This document shows positions 41,003 to 50,133 of a DNA stretch of 64,000 nucleotides, piece by piece. The translations under genes were made by a program, and so were the position numbers. Under the pieces are notes generated by a model that worked only from the letters and a program-made list of their open reading frames with translations, ran no database searches and had not been told where the DNA came from. The stretch is from Comamonadaceae bacterium. Its GTDB lineage: Bacteria; Pseudomonadota; Gammaproteobacteria; Burkholderiales; Burkholderiaceae_C. The DNA is taken from contig JAECRA010000006.1 in the NCBI GenBank assembly GCA_015999985.1, positions 43,100-107,099 of the forward strand, in the 5' to 3' direction. How positions within the stretch are numbered: the first letter of the stretch is position 1; every line of letters starts with the position of its first letter.

Positions 41003-42223
41003 TCAGGCCACGCGCACTGCCCGCAGTTTCATCGAGAATTCACGCATGCTGGCAATACCGCTTTCCTCAGCGCGCTTGCACCAGGCTTGTAGATCTCCAG
41101 TGAGTTGCTCACGATTGCGGCCAGTGTTCAGCCAGATCTGACGCAACTCTTCACGCATGGTGATCATCTTGTCGAGCACTGGCCAGGCAGCGCGCGCCTG
41201 AGTCAGTTTTTCGGCTGCTGATGCAGGCACCTTTTCAGTGTCGCGGTGGAGCCAGCGATTGGCGGCCTTGACGATCTGCGCATCTACAGCGCCTGCCTTC
41301 AGTGCAGCCACTTCCTTGGCAAGCTGATCACGGATCTGCCCCGCAAAACCAGCCATCACTTCGTAGCGATGGGCAATGACGGCTTCCAGAGTTTTCTCGT
41401 CAGCCACAGGACGAACTTCACCGTAGGACAGCCGAGGTGGCGTCTTCTTGGCTTTGGCCAGGCCCAATTTGGACAGCACGGTGATGTAGGCCCAGCCCAC
41501 GTCAAACTCATAGGGTTTGACTGAGAATTTGGCGGAAGTAGGGTATGTATGGTGGTTATTGTGCAGTTCTTCACCACCAATGATGATGCCCCAAGGGATC
41601 AGGTTGGTGCTGGCGTCTTGCGCCTCGAAGTTGCGGTAACCCCAGAAGTGGCCCACACCGTTGACGACGCCGGCAGCCCAGAAAGGAATCCATGCCATTT
41701 GCATGGCCCAGATAGCCATACCCAAACCACCGAAGAGCAAGACGTTGATGATCATCATCAAGCTGATGCCGACCACCGAGTGTTTGAAATAAACGTTGCG
41801 CTCCAGCCAATCGTCTGGTGTGCCATGACCATAGCGGTTCAAGGTATCTTGATTCTTGGCTTCAGAGCGATAAAGCTCTGCGCCTTCCCACATGACCTTT
41901 TTGAGGCCATAAATCTGAGGGCTGTGAGGATCTTCTTCCTGCTCACACTTGGCGTGGTGTTTGCGGTGAATGGCCGTCCAGGCCTTCGTTGTCATGCCCG
42001 TGGTCATCCACAGCCAGAAGCGGAAGAAGTGCTGAACCGCAGGATGAAGGTCAAGCGAACGGTGAGCAGAGTGACGGTGCAAGTAAATCGTTACGCTGGC
42101 GATCGTGATGTGCGTCATCAACAAACCGGCCAGGAGCACTTGCCACCAGGCAAGATTAAGCACGCCATTGGCCAGCACATCCAGAGCGCCATTAACCAAC
42201 GGTGAGTCGAAAAGAAGCGTCAT
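41003..42223 (-). CDS. Membrane fatty-acid desaturase (delta-9 acyl desaturase type)
   Basis: A 406-residue membrane di-iron enzyme that makes unsaturated fatty acids from acyl-CoA or phospholipid acyl chains. The three histidine boxes are seen: HRHSAHR (from residue 49), HRKHH (86-90) and HNNHHTYP (about residue 219). Hydrophobic segments flank the boxes as in stearoyl-CoA-type desaturases. A roughly 130-residue, charged, helical C-terminal extension (after residue 275) is typical of the longer bacterial form. It stands alone with its own terminator. Confidence 0.93.
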   Translation of the reverse strand: MTLLFDSPLVNGALDVLANGVLNLAWWQVLLAGLLMTHITIASVTIYLHRHSAHRSLDLHPAVQHFFRFWLWMTTGMTTKAWTAIHRKHHAKCEQEEDPHSPQIYGLKKVMWEGAELYRSEAKNQDTLNRYGHGTPDDWLERNVYFKHSVVGISLMMIINVLLFGGLGMAIWAMQMAWIPFWAAGVVNGVGHFWGYRNFEAQDASTNLIPWGIIIGGEELHNNHHTYPTSAKFSVKPYEFDVGWAYITVLSKLGLAKAKKTPPRLSYGEVRPVADEKTLEAVIAHRYEVMAGFAGQIRDQLAKEVAALKAGAVDAQIVKAANRWLHRDTEKVPASAAEKLTQARAAWPVLDKMITMREELRQIWLNTGRNREQLTGDLQAWCKRAEESGIASMREFSMKLRAVRVA

Positions 42224-42580
42224 AAAAAAGGGGGTCTTTACAAAACAATCCCCGCCGCAAGTGCTCGCAGGAATGGATGTGCGCCACCGGCGCGGGCTGA
42301 CATTTAAAAGCTAACTCCACAATTGGAGCCGCGTCTGTCAGAAAAGTTCTATTTTATAAGTTTCCCCCTTTGGGATAAACACATTACGTGACCAGAAGAA
42401 GTAACTGACCTCACATTTACGACAGATTTGAGCGAAATCAAGAGAAAAATCGCTTAAAAGCACGGACGTGCTTATTTAATGGCGTTTAAACCACACTCTG
42501 AACGTGCTTTATCCAAGCCTGCAAGGCTGCTCAAACTCAGGCGGAGGCGCCCAAAGGCGCTCAGCGGCTCTCAGCCGCGT
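42224..42580. other. Intergenic region between the desaturase and rsmB-like genes
   Basis: This 357-bp stretch contains the promoter of the desaturase gene (AT-rich part near 42340-42370) and two small stems after the methyltransferase stop (GCGCC/GGCGC near 42547-42560, GCGGCT/AGCCGC near 42563-42577). No gene is supported. Confidence 0.5.
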
Positions 42581-43861
42581 TTACTTGCGCGTCCACGTCG
42601 CCGCAAAAAACCCGTCGGTGGCGTGTCGATGAGGCCACAAGCGAAGGTATTGGCCATCTGGAGAGCAAAGACTGTTAGCCTGGGGCACTCTCAAACCGGC
42701 GAGTAACTCCGCGACGGACACAGGCGAGAAGTCTCGGTGAGCAGCGCCGAAGGCTTTGGCCACGGCCTCATTTTCGTCTTCAAGGAGACTGCAGGTGGCA
42801 TAAACCAGTCTGCCACCAGGCTTTAGAAGGCGCGCCGCGGCCGTGAGTATGGCCTGCTGGCGCTGCTGCAAAGCTTGAACTTCGGCCATGGACGTGCGCC
42901 ATTTCAGGTCCGGGCTTCTACGCAAGGTTCCTAGACCTGAGCAAGGGGCATCTACCAGCACACGGTCGAGCTTGCCTGCCAGACGTGTCACACGTTCGTC
43001 AGCCTCGTGCGCGATAGCACTGGGGTAGACGATGTCCAGGCCACTCTTGGCCAAACGTGGCTGCAGAGCCTGCAAGCGATGGGCAGAAGTGTCAAATGCG
43101 TACAGCCTTCCGGTGTTGCGCATGGCGACGCCGATGGCCAATGTCTTGCCCCCGGCACCAGCACAAAAATCCGCCACCAACTCTTCGCGCCGTGCGTCGA
43201 GCAGCAGAGCCAGAAGTTGGGAGCCTTCGTCCTGCACTTCAATGGCACCGCTTTGGTATGCGCTCAAACGGGTGAGTGAGGGTTTGCCTTGCAAGCGCAA
43301 CCCCCAAGGCGAATAAGGGGTCAACTCGCATTCGACGGAGTCCTTAGCCAGTTCCGCCATCACCTTGGGCCGCTTATCTTTGAGCAGGTTGACCCGCAGA
43401 TCCAGCGGCGCGGAAGTCAGCAGTGCATCAGCCAATGCTGAAAACTCTTCTCCCACCTGAGCTTGCAGACGCTCAGCCAACCAGTCAGGCAAGTTGTGGC
43501 GGCACTCTGCGGGCCATTCGGCCAGGGGCGTTTGGGCGGCCAGGCGAGAACGCGTGAGCCAATCTGCCTCATCACCCTCCAGGACAGAAGCCCACCGGCT
43601 GTCATCTTGCTCCGGTAGCGCGAGAGCCAGCAGCGCGAGACGCCGCTCACGTGGCCCTTTGCCACTTTTGGCCAGATGCTCAAACCAGCGCTTTCGCCGC
43701 AGCACGGCGTAGGCGGCATCCGCCACGACCGCACGCTCACGCGGCCCCAACGAGCGTTGTTCACGAAAGAAGCGCTGCACCACGGCGTCAAATGGATGCT
43801 CGAACGTCAGCGCCAGTCGCAATAGCTCGGAGGTTGTAGAAAGAAGAGCCTTGGGGGACAT
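42581..43861 (-). CDS. rsmB: RsmB/NOP-type 16S rRNA cytosine methyltransferase
   Basis: A 426-residue S-adenosylmethionine-dependent RNA methyltransferase. The SAM site is VADFCAGAGGKTLAIG; the two catalytic cysteines are in DAPCSGLGTLRRSPDLKW and YATCSLLEDENEAV. The N-terminal 140 residues are helical as in RsmB but show only weak NusB-like similarity, so the exact target (C967 for RsmB) is probable rather than certain. It is followed upstream (61 bp, AT-rich) by purN on the same strand. Confidence 0.85.
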   Translation of the reverse strand: MSPKALLSTTSELLRLALTFEHPFDAVVQRFFREQRSLGPRERAVVADAAYAVLRRKRWFEHLAKSGKGPRERRLALLALALPEQDDSRWASVLEGDEADWLTRSRLAAQTPLAEWPAECRHNLPDWLAERLQAQVGEEFSALADALLTSAPLDLRVNLLKDKRPKVMAELAKDSVECELTPYSPWGLRLQGKPSLTRLSAYQSGAIEVQDEGSQLLALLLDARREELVADFCAGAGGKTLAIGVAMRNTGRLYAFDTSAHRLQALQPRLAKSGLDIVYPSAIAHEADERVTRLAGKLDRVLVDAPCSGLGTLRRSPDLKWRTSMAEVQALQQRQQAILTAAARLLKPGGRLVYATCSLLEDENEAVAKAFGAAHRDFSPVSVAELLAGLRVPQANSLCSPDGQYLRLWPHRHATDGFFAATWTRK

Positions 43862-43922
43862 GCAGTATTTAATTATTTCGTATTAACTTAATATTTAAAA
43901 ATCAGAGAGAAATTAAATATTT

Positions 43923-44504
43923 TCAAATATTTTTAAGCAGACTGGCTACCGCACGCGGGTAAATAACGTGCTCATGCGCCAATGCCCGTGCCGCCAGCGT
44001 ATCTGCAGTATCGCCGTCCAATACCGGCACAGCAGCCTGTGCCAGTATGGGACCATGGTCAAGCTCGGCCGTGACCAGATGCACCGTGACCCCAGCCACC
44101 TGGCAACCAGCGTCTATGGCGCGCTGATGGGTATGCAAGCCCGGAAATGCGGGCAGCAATGACGGATGAATGTTGACAATGCGCCCCGTATAGTGCCCTA
44201 CAAACGCTGGCGTGAGAATGCGCATGAAGCCAGCCAACACCACCAGAGTAGGCTCATGCGCATCGATAGCGGCCCGCAAGGCGGCATCAAACGCCTCCCG
44301 CCCTGCGTAGGCTTTGTGATCGACCACTGAAGTGGCAATGCCCGCTTTACTGGCCGTTCTAAGGCCTTCCGCATCGGGTCGGTTGCTGATCACCGCCGCC
44401 ACGCGGGCACCCAGGCGTTCAGGCCAACGCTCGCGTTCGGCGGCACGCACGATGGCCGCCATGTTGGAGCCGGTGCCAGATATCAGAATGACAATGTTTT
44501 TCAT
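43923..44504 (-). CDS. purN: Phosphoribosylglycinamide formyltransferase
   Basis: A 193-residue GAR transformylase for the third step of purine synthesis. The start [19 protein letters not shown], the catalytic motif [15 protein letters not shown] and the [17 protein letters not shown] block with Asn and His catalytic residues match the family. The open frame upstream to 44789 has no similarity and overlaps the divergent yceH gene. The start is 30 bp from that gene. Confidence 0.95.
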   Translation of the reverse strand: MKNIVILISGTGSNMAAIVRAAERERWPERLGARVAAVISNRPDAEGLRTASKAGIATSVVDHKAYAGREAFDAALRAAIDAHEPTLVVLAGFMRILTPAFVGHYTGRIVNIHPSLLPAFPGLHTHQRAIDAGCQVAGVTVHLVTAELDHGPILAQAAVPVLDGDTADTLAARALAHEHVIYPRAVASLLKNI

Positions 44505-44534
44505 GGAGTCTTGCGGGGCGATTATGCTTGCCCC

Positions 44535-45239
44535 ATGAGCCTTCGCCATCTGACCCCCATAGAAGCGCGCGTCTTGGCCACTTTGATGGAAAAAGCGCGC
44601 ACCGTCCCCGACACCTACCCACTGTCGCTCAACGGCGTAGTGACGGGCTGCAATCAGAAAACCAGCCGGGAGCCCGTCATGAACGTGGCCGAGCGCGAAG
44701 CTCAGGAGGCGCTCGATGATCTTCGTACCCTCGGACTGGTGAGAGAAGCCGGTGGAGGGCGGGTAGCCCGCTTCGAACACAATTTTCAACGAGGAGTGGG
44801 CGTACCTGAACAGTCTTCGGTTCTGCTGGGGCTGTTGATGCTGCGCGGGCCGCAGACGGCAGGCGAGTTGCGCATCAACTCGGATCGCTGGTATCGCTTC
44901 GCCGACATTTCGTCAGTGGAGGGCTTCCTGGATGAATTGCGTGAGCGTTCAGAGGAAAAAGGCGGGCCGCTTGTCGTGCGTTTGCCTCGCGCGCCGGGAA
45001 CACGGGAAGATCGCTGGGCACATCTGCTGAGCGGGCCGGTGAACGAATCGGCCATCAGCCCAACGAGTACGGGACTTGGTGCTGCGGCATCGGCCACCAG
45101 CTTGGCTGAGCGGATTTCGGTCCTGGAAGCCGAGGTGTCTGAACTCAAACAGATGGTGGCACGCCTGTATTCAGAACTTGGGGTAACGCCAGCACCCCAA
45201 AGTCATGCTACAAACGAAGACCACACGGAGACAAATTGA
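44535..45239 (+). CDS. YceH (DUF480) family protein
   Basis: A 234-residue protein of the UPF0502/YceH family. The core [20 protein letters not shown] and [25 protein letters not shown] (in part) forms two winged-helix folds, and the C-terminal [19 protein letters not shown] is a predicted coiled coil. Function is unproven; the DNA-binding-like folds suggest a regulator. ATG 44535 is used; the frame extends 24 bp upstream. The stop shares one base with the start of the acyl-CoA dehydrogenase gene, so the two are translationally coupled, which suggests it may regulate acyl-CoA metabolism. Confidence 0.88.
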   Translation: MSLRHLTPIEARVLATLMEKARTVPDTYPLSLNGVVTGCNQKTSREPVMNVAEREAQEALDDLRTLGLVREAGGGRVARFEHNFQRGVGVPEQSSVLLGLLMLRGPQTAGELRINSDRWYRFADISSVEGFLDELRERSEEKGGPLVVRLPRAPGTREDRWAHLLSGPVNESAISPTSTGLGAAASATSLAERISVLEAEVSELKQMVARLYSELGVTPAPQSHATNEDHTETN

Positions 45240-46447
45240 TGGATCTCGCATTCACCCCTGAAGAACAGCAATTTCGCGAAGACATTCGCGCCTGGGTTGC
45301 GCAAGCACTGCCGAAAGAAATTTCAGACAAAGTGCACAGCGCCCAGCGCCTGACACGCGAGGACATGCAGCAATGGGCCAAGATTCTGGGCAAGAAAGGC
45401 TGGCTGGGCTACGGCTGGCCGTCTCAATTCGGCGGCCCGGGCTGGAATGCCGTTCAAAAGCACCTGTTTGAGGAAGAACTCGCCATGGCGGGGGCGCCTC
45501 GGATCGTGCCGTTTGGGCCGGTAATGGTGGCACCAGTCATCATGGCCTTTGGTAACAAGGCTCAGCAGGAACGCTTCCTACCCGGCATCGCCAGCGGCGA
45601 AGTCTGGTGGAGCCAGGGCTACAGCGAACCGGGTTCAGGTTCTGACCTGGCTTCAGTACGCACCAAGGCCGAACGCCAAGGTGACAAATACATCGTGAAC
45701 GGGCAGAAAACCTGGACCACCCTGGGTCAGTACGGCGAATGGATGTTCAATCTGGTTCGCACCAGCAATGAAGGCAAGCCGCAAACAGGCATCTCCTTTC
45801 TGCTGATCGACATGAAGTCGCCCGGCGTCAGCGTGAGGCCCATCAAGCTGCTCGACGGTGAATGCGAAGTCAATGACGTGTTTTTTGACAACGTCGAAGT
45901 GCCTGTCGAGAACTTGATCGGCGAAGAAAACAAGGGCTGGACGTACGCCAAGCATCTGCTCAGCCACGAACGCACCAACATTGCGGACGTCAATCGAGCC
46001 AAGCGTGAACTCGAGCGCCTCAAGCGCATCGCCAAGGCCGAAGGCGTGTACGAAGACCAGCGTTTTCGCGATCAGATCGCGCTGCTCGAAGTAGACGTGG
46101 TGGCGCTGGAGATGCTGGTGCTGCGGGTTTTGTCTGCCGAAAAATCCGGCAAGAATTCGCTCGATATCGCCGGACTGCTCAAAATCAAAGGCAGTGAAAT
46201 CCAGCAGCGCTACACCGAACTGATGATGCTGGCAGCTGGACCTTACAGCCTGCCTTTCATTTTCGAAGCCATGGACGCTGGCTGGCAAGGGGACCAGGCG
46301 GCCACGGGTGTGCTGCAGGGCTTCCCTGGAGGCGAAGTCGGCAATGCGTCTTTGGCACCCAACTACTTCAACTACCGCAAGACCACCATCTACGGCGGCT
46401 CCAACGAAGTGCAACGCAACATCGTTGCGCAAACGGTGCTCGGCTAA
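45239..46447 (+). CDS. Acyl-CoA dehydrogenase, large-subunit type
   Basis: A 402-residue flavoprotein of the ACAD family: N-terminal helical domain [19 protein letters not shown], the middle beta domain with YSEPGSGSDLASVRT and the FAD motif YGGSNEVQRNIVAQTVLG at the C-terminus. It resembles the larger subunit of pimeloyl-CoA/dicarboxyl-CoA dehydrogenase pairs. ATG 45239 overlaps the yceH stop by one base; GGAG lies about 10 bp upstream. It is 116 bp before a second, shorter ACAD gene. The substrate is inferred, not proven. Confidence 0.92.
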   Translation: MDLAFTPEEQQFREDIRAWVAQALPKEISDKVHSAQRLTREDMQQWAKILGKKGWLGYGWPSQFGGPGWNAVQKHLFEEELAMAGAPRIVPFGPVMVAPVIMAFGNKAQQERFLPGIASGEVWWSQGYSEPGSGSDLASVRTKAERQGDKYIVNGQKTWTTLGQYGEWMFNLVRTSNEGKPQTGISFLLIDMKSPGVSVRPIKLLDGECEVNDVFFDNVEVPVENLIGEENKGWTYAKHLLSHERTNIADVNRAKRELERLKRIAKAEGVYEDQRFRDQIALLEVDVVALEMLVLRVLSAEKSGKNSLDIAGLLKIKGSEIQQRYTELMMLAAGPYSLPFIFEAMDAGWQGDQAATGVLQGFPGGEVGNASLAPNYFNYRKTTIYGGSNEVQRNIVAQTVLG

Positions 46448-46563
46448 AGCTGTGAACTGCCTGCGCCAAGTGCGGGCAGCCAGCTCTCGGGTGAGCCCTG
46501 GCCGCCGATGGATCTCCCTCGGCGGCAGCTAGACATAACGAATCAGATCAAAGGCAGAGAAAC

Positions 46564-47679
46564 ATGGACTTCGATTTCTCCGACGACCAACAAGCCCTCA
46601 GAGACGCCGTCGCTAAATGGGTGGAAAAGAGCTACGACTTCGAGCAACGCCGCAAGATTGTCGAAGCCGGCGGATTCGACCGCAAGGTCTACAACGAACT
46701 GGCCGAATTGGGCCTCGCCGGCATCTACATCAGTGAAGAGCACGGCGGCCTGGGCATGGGCCCTGTCGAGGCCATGGTGGCCATGGAAGAGCTTGGCCGC
46801 GGCATCGTCTGTGAGCCGCTGGCTCAGGCCTTCTTGGCCGGCTCACTCATCCAGGATCAGGCTCCTTCCGAGTTGAAGGAACAATGGCTGCCGCGCATTG
46901 CAAGCGGTGAAGCACTGGTGGTATTGGCTCACCAGGAACGCAAGGCGCGCTACCGGCTCGACATCTGCGAAACCCAGGCGACCAAAAACGGCGCTGGGTA
47001 CGAAATCACCGGCCTCAAGAACATTGTGCCTGCAGGTGATCAGGCCGATGCCTTCCTGGTGCCCGCCCTGCTGGACGGGACTTTGGCGATTTTTCTGGTG
47101 GAGCGCAGCGCTCAGGGCGTTACCACCCGAGGCTATGCTACCCAGGACGAAGCGCGTGCGGCAGATCTCAAGTTGGACAACGCGCCCGCCCAACTCGTCA
47201 CCACCAACGGTCTCGAGGCATTGACCCGCACAGTGGATATCGGCATTGCGAGTGTCTGCGCTGAAGGCGTCGGTGCCATGGAAAAAACGCTTGCATTGAC
47301 CGTCGACTATATGAACCAGCGCAAGCAGTTCGGCGTCACGATTGCCAGCTTCCAGGCGCTGCGCCATCGCGTGGCTGACATGAAAATGCAACTCGAGCTG
47401 GCCCGCAGCATGAGCTACTACGCCAGTCTAAAACTGGGTGCACCTGCAGCGGAACGCCGGCAGGCCCTGTCACGCGCCAAGGTGCAACTGGGGCAATCGC
47501 TGCGCTATGTCAGCCAGCAATCGGTTCAGCTGCATGGTGGCATCGGGGTGACGGATGAGTATGTAGGCAGCCACTACTTCAAGAAGCTTACGCAACTTGA
47601 AATGACCTATGGCGACACCATGCACCATCTGGGCGAAGTGTCGGCTCGCATGGGCGAGACTGCCGGCGTGTTTGCCTGA
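46564..47679 (+). CDS. Acyl-CoA dehydrogenase, small-subunit type
   Basis: A 371-residue ACAD homologue. The N-terminus (FDFSDDQQALRDAVAKWVEK) and C-terminal QLHGGIGVTDEYVGSHYFKKL are typical; the EPGSG block is not evident in the middle domain (here LAHQERKARYRLDI), as in the second subunits of heteromeric ACADs. It probably forms a complex with the 45239 product, acting on a longer or dicarboxylic acyl-CoA. It ends 50 bp before a strong terminator. Confidence 0.9.
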   Translation: MDFDFSDDQQALRDAVAKWVEKSYDFEQRRKIVEAGGFDRKVYNELAELGLAGIYISEEHGGLGMGPVEAMVAMEELGRGIVCEPLAQAFLAGSLIQDQAPSELKEQWLPRIASGEALVVLAHQERKARYRLDICETQATKNGAGYEITGLKNIVPAGDQADAFLVPALLDGTLAIFLVERSAQGVTTRGYATQDEARAADLKLDNAPAQLVTTNGLEALTRTVDIGIASVCAEGVGAMEKTLALTVDYMNQRKQFGVTIASFQALRHRVADMKMQLELARSMSYYASLKLGAPAAERRQALSRAKVQLGQSLRYVSQQSVQLHGGIGVTDEYVGSHYFKKLTQLEMTYGDTMHHLGEVSARMGETAGVFA

Positions 47680-47730
47680 TTAACGCGCTGCCCCAAATAA
47701 GCTGCCCCAAAACGCAGCCCTATAAAGCAA

Positions 47731-47758
47731 AACGAGATGCCTGCGCATCTCGTTTTTT
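47731..47758 (+). terminator. Rho-independent terminator of the acyl-CoA dehydrogenase operon
   Basis: AACGAGATGC (47731-47740), loop CTGC, GCATCTCGTT (47745-47754) forms a perfect 10-bp stem followed by a T-run (47753-47758). Confidence 0.9.
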
Positions 47759-47824
47759 ATGTAGCCCGTGTCAGGCTATGAGGCTATCGAGCTACCGGTA
47801 GCTTCCTCGGAAGCTACCAAATTA

Positions 47825-48130
47825 TTAGCTCATTTCGCCGCTTTTCACACGGAAACCACCGGCAATCGCTTCGCGGGTGTTCTCACGCACTTGGGCGCGA
47901 GAGAACTGGCTTGACGATGTGGCCGCACGTGCTGCCACGGCTGTGTAGGCGCCTGCAGCTGGTGGGTTGGCAATAGCCTCTTGGCGAACAGAATCGCGGC
48001 TCAGCGTGCTGGTAGATACACCTTCATTCAAAAACAGCGGACCTTCACCGGAAGCTGGCTGGGCAGCAAGAGCATTGCCTGCGAAAACAGCGGTCAGCAA
48101 AGTGGCGAGGGCGATATTTTTGACTTGCAT
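47825..48130 (-). CDS. Small secreted protein, DUF4148-like
   Basis: A 101-residue exported protein. A signal peptide with hydrophobic core (residues 1-22, ending GNALA) precedes a low-complexity, Ser/Ala/Arg-rich sequence with the helical SRAQVRENTREAIAGG near the C-terminus, as in the DUF4148 family of beta-proteobacterial envelope peptides of unknown role. The start has no strong ribosome site. The 350-bp gap upstream holds a palindrome. Function not recognised. Confidence 0.65.
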   Translation of the reverse strand: MQVKNIALATLLTAVFAGNALAAQPASGEGPLFLNEGVSTSTLSRDSVRQEAIANPPAAGAYTAVAARAATSSSQFSRAQVRENTREAIAGGFRVKSGEMS

Positions 48131-48480
48131 GATTTTTCCTTTTAGTTCGATCTTTATTCAACGAGGCTGCCGATCTGGCAACCTGCTCTTCGTTGAGTAC
48201 GGTTGAGTTTCCGTGCTCTCCGCGGAGAGGGTTTCACCCTGGAAGGCTTGTGGCCGACTCCGTAAGACGTAGTTTGCGCCTGAAGCGTCGTGTTTAAAAC
48301 CACCGGACGAGAACAAGACTTTTTCCAATCAGGAAACAAAAGAAAGGGAACTTTTAAAGTTCTCAGCTTGCCTGAGTGAAAGCGGAGAGCTCCGTTTCTC
48401 CCAACTTGTCAGGCGCCAGTGGTACGGCGGTGCCCTAGCAATGGCTATCATCGGCAGCTGCCCTTTTTGCGGCTTGCCTC
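48131..48480. promoter_or_regulatory. Divergent intergenic region with palindrome
   Basis: This 350-bp gap lies between the secreted-protein gene and the exporter gene. It holds a perfect 7-bp inverted repeat GAACTTT/AAAGTTC with one central base at 48348-48362, likely an operator. A GGAGAG/CTCTCC-type stem is near 48221-48233. No gene is supported; frames from 48441 run into the exporter gene in another frame. Confidence 0.5.
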
Positions 48481-49905
48481 ATGCACCTCTCTGCCCCCAC
48501 CCATTCACCCCGCGCCTTGCTCTGGCTAGTCGCCGTAGGGTTTTTCATGCAGACACTGGACAGCACCATCGTCAACACGGCGCTGCCCACCATGGCCAGA
48601 AACCTGGGCGAAAGCCCTTTGCGCATGCAGTCGGTAGTGGTCGCCTACGCTTTGACCATGGCGGCGTTGATCCCAGCTTCTGGCTGGCTGGCGGATCGAT
48701 TTGGTACGCAACGGGTATTTTTTGCAGCTATCGTGCTGTTCACTCTGGGCTCAGCAGCCTGCGCAGCCTCCACGCAGCTCGACCAGTTGGTGGCAGCGCG
48801 GGTATTGCAAGGCGCGGGGGGTGCCATGCTGCTTCCGGTGGGGCGTTTGACTGTTCTGCGCGGGATCCCACGCGACAAGTTCCTGGACGCGATGAGCTTC
48901 GTCGCCATCCCAGGCCTGATTGGCCCCTTGATCGGCCCCACACTGGGCGGCTGGATTGTCGAAACCCTGTCCTGGCACTGGATATTTCTTATCAACCTGC
49001 CTGTCGGCATCCTTGGCGCGCTGGCCACGTTTCGATGGATGCCCAATCTGCGTGGCAGCGACCTGAAACGCTTTGACCTCTCAGGTTACCTGCTGCTGAC
49101 AGGCTCCATGCTGGCGATCTCCGTTGCCATGGACGGCCTCTCCAGCCTGGGCCTGCGTCAGGCCACTGTGCTGGTCCTTCTACTGGGCGGACTCGCGGCG
49201 CTGGCGGCTTACTGGCTGCACGCGCTCAAGCACCCTGCCCCCTTGTTCTCCCCGCGCCTTTTTCAAGTACAGAGCTTTCGGGTCGGATTGCTAGGCAACC
49301 TGTTCGCGCGCATAGGCTCGGGCGCCATGCCCTACCTGATCCCGCTCACCATGCAACTCAGCATGGGCTACAGCCCGTCACAAGCCGGCATGCTGATGCT
49401 GCCAGTCGCCCTGGCGAGCATGGCGATGAAACGCTCCACCACCCGCATCATCAAAAAGTTCGGGTATCGCAAAGTATTGGCGGGCAACACGCTTTTACTG
49501 GGCGTCATGATTGCCAGCTTCGCGCTGATGTCTCCCGGACAACCGCTGTGGCTGCGCATCTTGCAGATGGCGTGCTTTGGTGCGGTCAACTCCATGCAGT
49601 TCACCGCCATGAATACCGTGACTTTGAAAGATCTGGATACCGCTCGCGCCAGCAGTGGCAATGGCATGCTGTCCATGGTGCAGATGCTGTCCATGAGTCT
49701 GGGCGTTACCGTGGCCGCAGCATTATTGGCGCTGTTTCAGGGATGGTTTGCCACACCGGACCCCCGCGAGGCACTGAATGCGTTTCGCGCCACCTTCCTG
49801 TGCATCGGCATCGTCACCGCATGGACTGCCTGGATTTTCTGGCAACTAGGAAGCGAGTCAGGGAAACCGGCCAGACCCGAGCACGATGCGGCAGAGCCGG
49901 GCTAG
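48481..49905 (+). CDS. DHA2 family MFS exporter (EmrB/QacA-type)
   Basis: A 474-residue major-facilitator transporter with about 14 predicted membrane segments. The DHA2 motif DSTIVNTALPTMARNLG follows the first helix and ADRFGTQRVFFAA is motif A; a motif C-like AxPGLIGPLIGPTLGG is near residues 140-155. Family members export drugs, dyes or metabolites with proton antiport, and similar proteins are called MdtD. It starts at ATG 48481 with a weak ribosome site; a start at the internal Met (MQTLDSTIV) is possible. No regulator lies next to it. Confidence 0.9.
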   Translation: MHLSAPTHSPRALLWLVAVGFFMQTLDSTIVNTALPTMARNLGESPLRMQSVVVAYALTMAALIPASGWLADRFGTQRVFFAAIVLFTLGSAACAASTQLDQLVAARVLQGAGGAMLLPVGRLTVLRGIPRDKFLDAMSFVAIPGLIGPLIGPTLGGWIVETLSWHWIFLINLPVGILGALATFRWMPNLRGSDLKRFDLSGYLLLTGSMLAISVAMDGLSSLGLRQATVLVLLLGGLAALAAYWLHALKHPAPLFSPRLFQVQSFRVGLLGNLFARIGSGAMPYLIPLTMQLSMGYSPSQAGMLMLPVALASMAMKRSTTRIIKKFGYRKVLAGNTLLLGVMIASFALMSPGQPLWLRILQMACFGAVNSMQFTAMNTVTLKDLDTARASSGNGMLSMVQMLSMSLGVTVAAALLALFQGWFATPDPREALNAFRATFLCIGIVTAWTAWIFWQLGSESGKPARPEHDAAEPG

Positions 49906-50133
49906 TTCAAGCTCAAACTTAGAAGGTGTGAATGAATCCGGCGTGTCCGAAAGGGCCGTCAAAAGGCGCCCGACCAAGGCGCAAAGCGCAGGCATAGCTA
50001 GGGCTGTGGCGAGCATTTGTGCGGCCGGCGTAGGCAACGCTGAGCGGGCGATTTTTGGCGGTCAAGACGGGCATGAGGGATTGGTTCACACCTTCTCAGC
50101 CAGCTTCTCAACAGCAGGGGCGCGGACAATCCT

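Noticed and set aside
44505..44789. 95-residue upstream extension of PurN
   Set aside because: It overlaps the divergent yceH gene and has no similarity; PurN begins at its usual MKNIVIL motif.
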